In this document: positions 26,220 through 32,784 of the stretch, piece after piece
Layout: each line of letters opens with the position of its first letter
Position numbering within the stretch: position 1 is the first letter of the stretch
Assembly: GCA_964594115.1 (NCBI GenBank)
Contig: CAZQLD010000005.1
Location: 1 to 64,000 of the forward strand
DNA from: MFWN01 sp964594115
GTDB lineage: Archaea; Nanobdellota; Nanobdellia; Pacearchaeales; GW2011-AR1
DNA length: 64,000 nt
Direction of reading: 5' to 3'
Notes under the pieces: generated by a model
What the model was told of the DNA's origin: nothing
What the model saw: the letters and a program-made list of their open reading frames with translations, nothing else
The model's database searches: none
Made by a program: the position numbers and the translations under genes

Positions 26220-27452
26220 CTCTATTTTTGTTATCTTCATCTCTTTGGTTCTTTTTTCTTTTTTTAAATTTTCTAAAAATTTGTTTATAGTTAGGGGTTT
26301 TTCTCTTGCATAAGACTGGCCTTTTTTTATAAAGCAGTTTTTATGCTTTTTTTTAAACCTAACAAGATGTTCAACTGAAGTTATTGGAGGTCCTTCTCTA
26401 ATAATATCTTTTTTTTGGATAATAGAAAGATAAATTTTCCCAATATTTTTTTCATCATCATATTCAAACTCCTTAAATTTAATTTCAAAATATTTTTTCA
26501 GCCCATTAGTTAAAAAGTCAGAGAATTTTTTTAGTTTGCTCCCTGCAATATCTCCTTTTTGCTTGCTTGTTCTTACCTCTATAACTATGAGATTTTTATA
26601 CTTCTTTTTTAGTTCTTTTCCTAAATCTTTTTTTTCAAAGAATTTATTATCTGGATTACTTAAAAAACTTCTGCATGTTTCTTTGAATTTTCCAAAAGTT
26701 TCTTGGCTCAAAGCTGCAAGAGCATTTCTTTCTTTAAATGTAGGGTCTACAAAAACTATTGGAGATTGTAATTTTGCTTCATTTAATTCCAACAGTATTT
26801 CTTGTTTATTTTTGTAAAATTTTTCAGGATCAAGAATAATTTTTTGTTTATTTCTTACAGCCTTTATGAATTTTAAAAAACTTCCGTAATAACATGTTAA
26901 TAATTCTAAAGCATAACCTGAAAATCCTTTAATATAACTCTCTGCACCATAAAAACCCTGAGCATAGCAAAAATTCTTTGCAAGCATTATCTCCCCCCCC
27001 AGCTTTTTGTTTTTCTTCATCATTTTTTTGATATAATTAACATGAAAATAAGATAAGTCAGTGACATTTCTCGCTTCTTCTGGCTTTGTTATTTTTCCTA
27101 CTGGGACTACTTCAAAAATCATCTTTCCTTTTTTAATCTGGAAATAATCTCTGCTTCCGTGTATTTTCTTTCCTGCTACAATTTTTCCAAGCATACTAGA
27201 AATCTTTTCATCTGGATATTTTTTATCAAATCTGATAAAAACATCAATATCATGTTTTTGCTTTTTTATTATAGTGCCCTTGGCTAAACTTCCCCCGATA
27301 AAAACATCTGCTTTAATGCCTCTTTTTTTAATCTTTTTTTCCAGCTCTTTGATAAATTTCTCAGCTTCCTTATTTATTTCCTTACTTTCTTTTTCACTTG
27401 GCTTGATTAGCAAAATCTGTCTTTCTAAAACCTCTTTTATTTTATTTCTCAT
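26184..27452 (-). CDS. cca: Class I (archaeal) CCA-adding enzyme
   Basis: 422 residues. Nucleotidyltransferase signature GGSLAKGT followed by HDIDVFIRF (metal aspartates), then the archaeal CCA domain with YFHVNYIKK, SYIKGFSGYALELL and VDPT. It adds CCA to tRNA 3' ends. It begins 2 bp after arvC's stop and probably shares its transcript. The coding strand has a run of eight Gs (26993-27000). Confidence 0.92.
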   Translation of the reverse strand: MRNKIKEVLERQILLIKPSEKESKEINKEAEKFIKELEKKIKKRGIKADVFIGGSLAKGTIIKKQKHDIDVFIRFDKKYPDEKISSMLGKIVAGKKIHGSRDYFQIKKGKMIFEVVPVGKITKPEEARNVTDLSYFHVNYIKKMMKKNKKLGGEIMLAKNFCYAQGFYGAESYIKGFSGYALELLTCYYGSFLKFIKAVRNKQKIILDPEKFYKNKQEILLELNEAKLQSPIVFVDPTFKERNALAALSQETFGKFKETCRSFLSNPDNKFFEKKDLGKELKKKYKNLIVIEVRTSKQKGDIAGSKLKKFSDFLTNGLKKYFEIKFKEFEYDDEKNIGKIYLSIIQKKDIIREGPPITSVEHLVRFKKKHKNCFIKKGQSYAREKPLTINKFLENLKKEKRTKEMKITKIELVNISSVLNSL

Positions 27453-27454
27453 AT

Positions 27455-27862
27455 TTACTCCCTGGGTCTTTTAATCTTCTTTCTTATTTCATCTAAAGAA
27501 ACCTTTAAAGTCGAAGCAAGGTCAATAATATATTTTCCTTCTTCTAACTTAAATATCAAAGGTCTTTTTTTTGAAAATAAATTAACTATATCTATTTCAA
27601 ATTTTCCCGGCCCAGTAAGTCTAATAGATTCTAAGTCAAGTATCACTGGGACTTCCTTTTCCTCTTCTAATCCAATCATCTCTCTAACATCTCTTTCTAC
27701 TTGTTTCTTATCTACATTTTCTAGTTCTATAGTCTTTTGTTTTAACTCTTCTAACTGCTTTTTTCTCACAAAAAAGAAAAAATGACTGCCGCAACTACAC
27801 CCCTTTAGCAGCTCAGGAGCTGCATCTTCATACATGTTTCCGCAATGAACACACTGGTTAAT
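27455..27862 (-). CDS. arvC: ArvC/OapC-family zinc-ribbon protein, probable AUU start
   Basis: 135 residues if begun at the ATT at 27862. The next ATG (27835) would omit the first zinc-binding pair CVHC; the family needs CVHCG plus CSCG. In-frame upstream of the ATT there is no ATG/GTG/TTG before a TAG, while GGAGG sits 8 nt before the ATT, ideal for a ribosome. AUU starts are known but rare. The C-terminal helical domain includes VPVILDLESIRL. The Arv proteins work with the ArvA GTPase in archaeal vesicle formation. Confidence 0.75.
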   Translation of the reverse strand: MNQCVHCGNMYEDAAPELLKGCSCGSHFFFFVRKKQLEELKQKTIELENVDKKQVERDVREMIGLEEEKEVPVILDLESIRLTGPGKFEIDIVNLFSKKRPLIFKLEEGKYIIDLASTLKVSLDEIRKKIKRPRE

Positions 27863-27918
27863 TTTAGTTACCTCCTAACATAATAATATACTTAACATGT
27901 TTATAAAATTTTCTTATC

Positions 27919-28560
27919 TTAAACAATCTTACCGCTTTTTCTCCGATTTTCTTCTTTTGTCAACCATTGAAGATTTTCCGGAGAAAATGCCTTTTTAAGT
28001 TGTTTCAAGTTTGTTAAATCAAATAAATGTAGTGGGATTATATGATCAATTTCAAAACTTTTTAGATTTTCTGGGAAGGGTTTTAAATGTTCTATTACTT
28101 TTTTCCAATCAATACCATACTTTTTTGAACTCATTATCTTACCTGTTTTTGAGTATTTAGTCATTGCGTGATTTAATGAACGACGCAGCCTATCTGCAAT
28201 AAGAAATTCTTTATCAGTTAATCTTCTTGCTTTATCTCGCTCTCTAATTCTGGTTCTTACCTCGGGTCTTTTTCCATATTCTTTCCAAAAAAGCCTTCTT
28301 TTTTCTCTATACTTAGTTGCTGCTAAAATTCTGTTCTTCTCTTTAAATTCTGGTGTCTGCCTGTGTAATCTCAAACGTTTTCTATTTTTTTCTTTAAAGG
28401 CAGGTGTCTGTTGATATCTGTGAGCATATTTTCTTATCTTTTTATTTACTTCAGGCCTTCTGTAGTAGTGTTTTCTCTGGCATAAGTCACTACAAAATCT
28501 TTTAGCTCTTGTTTTTGCTTTAATTTTCTTTCCACAAAATTCACAAATTTTTATTATCAT
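27919..28560 (-). CDS. HNH endonuclease with N-terminal zinc ribbon
   Basis: 213 residues. CEFC...FCSDLC at the N-terminus is a zinc ribbon; the middle is Lys/Arg-rich and repeats RPEV and TPEFKEKNR-like units; the C-terminal HNH domain reads FEIDHIIPLHLF (DH) to NLQWLTKEENRRKSG. Such enzymes are common in mobile elements. Its ATG overlaps the stop of the DUF2080 gene (ATGA), so they form an operon. It separates arvC from arvB. Confidence 0.85.
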   Translation of the reverse strand: MIIKICEFCGKKIKAKTRAKRFCSDLCQRKHYYRRPEVNKKIRKYAHRYQQTPAFKEKNRKRLRLHRQTPEFKEKNRILAATKYREKRRLFWKEYGKRPEVRTRIRERDKARRLTDKEFLIADRLRRSLNHAMTKYSKTGKIMSSKKYGIDWKKVIEHLKPFPENLKSFEIDHIIPLHLFDLTNLKQLKKAFSPENLQWLTKEENRRKSGKIV

Positions 28561-28715
28561 TTTTTTACAATTACCAGATACACTTCTTTTCCAAGATATT
28601 CTTTAGGACAACTAACTTTAGCACTATTTCCAAATTTAGTAACTTTTCTCTTAACAAATCCTTTAATATTAGTTAAGATAAGCTTGGTTTTAGCATTAAT
28701 TTTTACCCTTTTCAT
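28557..28715 (-). CDS. DUF2080-type transposon-associated small protein (AbrB-like)
   Basis: 52 residues. GFVKRKVTKFGNSAKVSCPKEYLGKEVYLVIV fits the DUF2080 family, small AbrB-like proteins found with mobile elements in archaea. Its stop overlaps the HNH start. Immediately before the ATG is a perfect inverted repeat (28717-28735), and a TATA-like TTATATAT (28737-28745) would give a leaderless message. The protein may bind that repeat and repress itself. Function otherwise unknown. Confidence 0.7.
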   Translation of the reverse strand: MKRVKINAKTKLILTNIKGFVKRKVTKFGNSAKVSCPKEYLGKEVYLVIVKK

Positions 28716-28716
28716 A

Positions 28717-28735
28717 GGATATACTAAGTATATCC
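28717..28735. promoter_or_regulatory. Inverted repeat operator before the DUF2080-HNH pair
   Basis: GGATATAC, 3-nt spacer, GTATATCC: a perfect 8-bp inverted repeat between the TATA-like box (28737-28745) and the ATG (28715). Position and symmetry fit an autorepressor site. Evidence is sequence only. Confidence 0.55.
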
Positions 28736-28775
28736 TAATATATAAGCTTTATTATAGTGGAATATATAAATTAGA

Positions 28776-28856
28776 ATGTTAAATTGGAGTTGGAATTTAA
28801 CAAAAGAAGTAGTTGATCAAGAGCATTCTTTCAAAGAAGTTGAAGTAAAGGCATAA
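28776..28856 (+). CDS. Tiny 26-residue ORF, divergent from DUF2080 gene
   Basis: An ATG at 28776 opens 26 codons ending EVEVKA. A TATA-like AATATATAAA lies at 28761-28770. It ends at the hairpin 28851-28870, whose first arm overlaps its stop codon. It may be a remnant of a mobile-element gene or a real micro-protein; evidence is weak. Confidence 0.3.
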   Translation: MLNWSWNLTKEVVDQEHSFKEVEVKA

Positions 28857-28870
28857 TTAAAAAATTATGC
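28851..28870 (+). terminator. Hairpin followed by T4 after the tiny ORF
   Basis: GCATAATT and AATTATGC pair perfectly across AAAA, followed on the plus strand by TTTTG. It would end transcription of the tiny ORF. Only 8 bp of AT-rich stem, so the call is tentative. Confidence 0.4.
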
Positions 28871-28894
28871 TTTTGAATCTCTCAAAAAGTATAA

Positions 28895-28913
28895 TGCCCC
28901 CACCGGGGTCGAA
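28895..28913 (-). other. tRNA 3'-end-like fragment between arvB and the mobile insert
   Basis: Minus strand reads TTCGACC followed by CCGGT and GGGGGCA: a T-loop, the 3' T-stem strand and a 3' acceptor strand, but no 5' half. Such fragments can mark the far end of an element integrated into a tRNA gene. A short CCCC/GGGG hairpin followed by a T run makes a terminator after arvB the main alternative. Confidence 0.3.
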
Positions 28914-28951
28914 ATTCAACTAATTTGTGCAATACCTACTTAAATATAGGC

Positions 28952-29341
28952 TCACTTTTTCATCAATATCTCTATTTTTCTCGGGTCTCTTTTTATTTCC
29001 CTTACTATTGATGCTGGACCAATAATAGTTATAGATTCTTGAGCTCCTAATGCTCTAGCTAAACTATGCTTAAACCTGCCAAAAAAACTAAGATTATCAG
29101 AATTTGAATTTATTGTAGCCAATTCTATTCCTTTAAATTTCTTAACATGCCCGACCATTGCCATTGTATCCTCTATAAGTCTGGCCTCTTCTTCAGGATG
29201 AAGTTTTCCTTGTAATATGATTATTCTGTTTCCAAGCACTATACTGAGAAGCTTCTTTATTCTGGCTCCACTATCTAAGGTTTCAATTTCAGTATAAGGA
29301 ATAAACTGGATTGTCAAACCTTTTAGTTTTTTCTTTGCCAT
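28952..29341 (-). CDS. arvB: ArvB/OapB-family protein (DUF2073)
   Basis: 129 residues. Family start LTIQFIPYTEIETLDSGARIKKLLSIV, then IIILQGKLHPEEEARLIEDTMAMVG and a C-terminal ITIIGPASIVREIKRDP: DUF2073, the partner of the archaeal Era-like GTPase ArvA. It follows arvA by 44 bp. In other archaea arvC is usually close; here about 1.1 kb of mobile-type sequence intervenes. Confidence 0.85.
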   Translation of the reverse strand: MAKKKLKGLTIQFIPYTEIETLDSGARIKKLLSIVLGNRIIILQGKLHPEEEARLIEDTMAMVGHVKKFKGIELATINSNSDNLSFFGRFKHSLARALGAQESITIIGPASIVREIKRDPRKIEILMKK

Positions 29342-29385
29342 TTTTACCTCTTTTTTCTTTATATGAAATATAAATCTTGCAATAT

Positions 29386-30027
29386 TTAAGCTTTTTTAGC
29401 TAATCTAAAAATTGATTCATAAAATTCTTCCATATTTTTTCCATATTTGCCTGAAATTCCAACTACCTCATATTCTGGAAAAGCTGCCTCAACTCTTTTC
29501 AAATCTGCCTTCTTTAGGTCAATTTTATTTCCAACAACAAGCACAGGAATTTTCCTAGCCACAAGATTGCCAATAATTGTAATATTTACCTGGCTGTAGG
29601 GATTTTTAGTTGCATCAAGAACAACAATAACTGCCTGCATGTCATCAAGCCACTTTATAGCATCTATTATTCCCTGAGTTGCTTCTTTTGCTCTTTTTTG
29701 AGCATCCTTCTTATTCATCTTGAATCTCATAAAGTCCTCATAATCTATTTTTGTAGCTATTCCCGGAGTATCTACTATTTTTAAAGAGAGCTTTTTTCCT
29801 TTGTACTCTATATCAACTTTCTCTTTAAACTGTACTGTTCGAGTTTCATGAGGAATCTTACTTGTCTTTCCTAGTCCTTCACCTGTCCAGTCTTTGCATA
29901 TTTTATTTGCAAGAGTTGTCTTACCTCCATTCGGAGGACCATAAAAACCCAGACTAAGCTCTTTTTTACCTTTAAATATGCCAGAAAAGATTCTTTTCAT
30001 AAAATTCCTTACTATTTTTATAACCAT
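29386..30027 (-). CDS. arvA: ArvA, Era-like small GTPase
   Basis: 213 residues. Short helical N-terminus then a GTPase domain: GPPNGGKTT (P-loop), DTPG (G3), NKID (G4, in VVGNKIDL). In Haloferax volcanii the homologous ArvA-ArvB-ArvC system drives extracellular vesicle formation; the role here is inferred from homology and synteny. Little leader space separates it from the 895-residue gene, which lies downstream on the minus strand map but ends at 30097 and is transcribed separately or through. Confidence 0.88.
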   Translation of the reverse strand: MVIKIVRNFMKRIFSGIFKGKKELSLGFYGPPNGGKTTLANKICKDWTGEGLGKTSKIPHETRTVQFKEKVDIEYKGKKLSLKIVDTPGIATKIDYEDFMRFKMNKKDAQKRAKEATQGIIDAIKWLDDMQAVIVVLDATKNPYSQVNITIIGNLVARKIPVLVVGNKIDLKKADLKRVEAAFPEYEVVGISGKYGKNMEEFYESIFRLAKKA

Positions 30028-30096
30028 CTTTTCAAATATATTTTTTCTTTTTTTAAGAAAAGAAAGCTTGTTTTTAAACTTTCTGTATATTTTTAT

Positions 30097-32784
30097 CTAA
30101 TACTGTGCAGGAACATAACTTTCCCATTTTTTCCTTTTTTCAAGCTCTTTTTTAAGTTTCCTTTTTTCAAATGGCCTAAAGATAGGAATTTCCCACATCC
30201 CTGTTCTTTTTCCTTTTAATTTTTTTAAAGCATAAATTATCTGTTCAGAATTCCAGTTATAATCTTCTAATTTTTTCATTATAACCTTTTTTTCAAATCC
30301 TTGATTTAACGCATTATTTATAAAATTTATTAAATTATAAAGATCATTTCTGTTTCTAAATAAATGCTTTTCATAATGTCTTTTATACCATTCTTGTAAT
30401 GTGATGTAAACTACAAAAGCAATAAATAATAATATTCCTATCCACATCATTATTTTTCCCCAAGGTCTTGTATGACAGTCATTTATACAATTCTCCTCTG
30501 TTTCTCCTTGAGCTTTCTCACACACCCCATCATTATCACAAGGAGATATTTCCCCATTTAGGTCAGGCAATTGAGAAAATTCAGGGGAGATATAAAGAGG
30601 CAAGTTCATAAGTTCTATTTTTTCTGGAAGAATAAATTCTATGACTTCTTCTTTATCTTTCTCAAGTGCAGAAAAAGTTATTACTGTTGCTTCTCCTACA
30701 GCTTTTTCATTATAATTCTCTTTAAAGGTTGTTTCAGCATAATTCCGGTCTATAATTAAAAAAACCTCTCCAAGATTTTTTTTTGCTTTTATTTTTAAGA
30801 CAGATGCAGTTAAGACAGGAGCTTGTTCATTAGGATACTGCAAATAAAACCCTTTGTTTTCTATTTTTATTTCTATATTTTCATTAATCCAAGCAATAAT
30901 ACCCTCAGTATATTCTTTCGGGTTTTCTACATTTTCTGTAAGCTCTATTAGGTAAATAGGGTCTATATTTTCTGGAGATGGAAGAAAATCTCCACTAGAG
31001 CTGCTGCTCTTTAAAGAAGAAGGCACTTTAAGATTCATTAAATTAGTCATTATTTTAACATATTCACTGGATAAAGATGCAAGTTCATATTGTTTTTCCA
31101 AGTTATTTAATTCTGCTTCTATAGCATCAAGAGCCAGTATATTATTTATTTCTCCTTTGTACCATCCAGTTAATGTTTCTACTTGTTTCTTAATTGCATT
31201 TAAATCCTGTTTTTTCTCTGCAATTGTTCTGTTTATCTCTTCCTCTGGGCTTTTAACATTAACAGAAAATGTTTTGCTTGATTCTCCAGCATTATTTATA
31301 GCTGTGACTTTTAGCTCATAGAGTCCTATTTCAGAATAAGTATGATATGTATTATTTTCTGTAGTTGTTCCTGTTGTGCCGTCTCCGAATTCCCATCTGT
31401 ATTTTGTTGCATTACCAGAAGCAAAAACTATAAATCTGACCGGCATAGCAGCAGGCAAGTTTAAAGGTATGACAGAGTCTATTACTGGCGCCTTTACAAT
31501 CTTAATTTTTTCACTAGCTATTCCTATCCCATCTAATCTTAAGCTTAAAGTTTTATTACCATAACTTGTAGGAACACTTAAGTTAGCTTTTTCTAAATCT
31601 AGTTTTTGAAAATTCATGTCTATTTCTGCAGGTTCTTCTATTAGGTCATAAATACTTGAAGTTGTAGTAGTAATTCCAGAAGTATAAGTAAGTCCAACAT
31701 TTGAAATAATTATTGTTTGTTGTTCTCCTGAGATAAACTCTATTGGAATGATACATCCATTTGTACAGTCATTATCATATCTGTCATTAACATAGTCTCC
31801 TATATATTCTTTTAGGTTAATAATAATCCCTGCATTTGAAACTTCGTCATCATTTAAAGCAAAACTTCCAATGGGGGCATATTCTCCAGCTTGTGCAAAT
31901 ATTGCAAAATCATAATCATACTCCTCATAACTTCCAGAAAAGCCACAAGGAGCATTTTGCTCATAGTTAATTTTATACTTTTTATTATCATTATAATCTT
32001 TTGTGCGTATGCATACAAAAAAATCTTGTTCTTCAGTAACTACAAGATCTACACTACAGCTAATTTTTCCACTTCCTGAAGTACTAGCAGTACAACTTTT
32101 ATCATAATCATCATTATAAATACGAATCTCAAAATCAACAGCTCCTCCGGTGTTTTCAATAACATCTGCACCTATTTTTACATTTGAAGAAAGTGGGAGA
32201 GTTATTTTTTCACAGTAATCTGTTTGAGTTATTTCTGCCTGGCCTGCAATCTCTCCTGAATTATAACACCCATAGTCTTCAGCAGCAAAATTACCAGAAG
32301 GTAAATAAGCTCTCCATTCTAATTTATTGTCATTTAAAATATCTACAAATAATTGAGGATAGCCTGACTCTCCAGCATCACTTTCTATATTCATAGAAAA
32401 ACTAGAAATGCCCTCAATATTTCCATTAATTTTCAGTCCAATAAGTTTCTTATCTCCAAAATTAAGAGAAAATGTTTTATTAGTAGCCTTGCCTGATTCA
32501 GAATATCCAGATTCACAATCAATAGGAGAACAAGTGAAGTCTGAATCAATAAATAAATCATTGTTTTTTAAGAAATCTAAAATGCCTATATTATCGCTAA
32601 AAGCACTTAATAGGCTGCTTGCTGGTTCATTCTGTAAGCTGATATTAATCCAGCCTCTTAGATTCTCTCCTGGAGCATAGCTTGTTTCTATACTAAAATT
32701 TCCTGTTGTAAAAGATGCAGAAGCTAAATTTGCTGAGACAAACAAAGCAAGCATCAAAATTACTATTAAAAAACATGTTTTCAT
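30097..32784 (-). CDS. PKD-domain surface protein with cytoplasmic helical tail
   Basis: 895 residues. Signal peptide (1-23), a long beta-rich ectodomain, one PKD domain (about 435-510, with RWEFGDGTTG), a coiled-coil segment (515-585), a further ectodomain with CDNDGVCEKAQGE near 745-765, one membrane segment (about 770-795), and a cytoplasmic tail whose INNALNQGFEKKVIMKKL portion resembles the helical module of the 136-residue protein at 15475. It starts on the base after the upstream 925-residue gene's stop. Confidence 0.75.
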   Translation of the reverse strand: MKTCFLIVILMLALFVSANLASASFTTGNFSIETSYAPGENLRGWINISLQNEPASSLLSAFSDNIGILDFLKNNDLFIDSDFTCSPIDCESGYSESGKATNKTFSLNFGDKKLIGLKINGNIEGISSFSMNIESDAGESGYPQLFVDILNDNKLEWRAYLPSGNFAAEDYGCYNSGEIAGQAEITQTDYCEKITLPLSSNVKIGADVIENTGGAVDFEIRIYNDDYDKSCTASTSGSGKISCSVDLVVTEEQDFFVCIRTKDYNDNKKYKINYEQNAPCGFSGSYEEYDYDFAIFAQAGEYAPIGSFALNDDEVSNAGIIINLKEYIGDYVNDRYDNDCTNGCIIPIEFISGEQQTIIISNVGLTYTSGITTTTSSIYDLIEEPAEIDMNFQKLDLEKANLSVPTSYGNKTLSLRLDGIGIASEKIKIVKAPVIDSVIPLNLPAAMPVRFIVFASGNATKYRWEFGDGTTGTTTENNTYHTYSEIGLYELKVTAINNAGESSKTFSVNVKSPEEEINRTIAEKKQDLNAIKKQVETLTGWYKGEINNILALDAIEAELNNLEKQYELASLSSEYVKIMTNLMNLKVPSSLKSSSSSGDFLPSPENIDPIYLIELTENVENPKEYTEGIIAWINENIEIKIENKGFYLQYPNEQAPVLTASVLKIKAKKNLGEVFLIIDRNYAETTFKENYNEKAVGEATVITFSALEKDKEEVIEFILPEKIELMNLPLYISPEFSQLPDLNGEISPCDNDGVCEKAQGETEENCINDCHTRPWGKIMMWIGILLFIAFVVYITLQEWYKRHYEKHLFRNRNDLYNLINFINNALNQGFEKKVIMKKLEDYNWNSEQIIYALKKLKGKRTGMWEIPIFRPFEKRKLKKELEKRKKWESYVPAQY

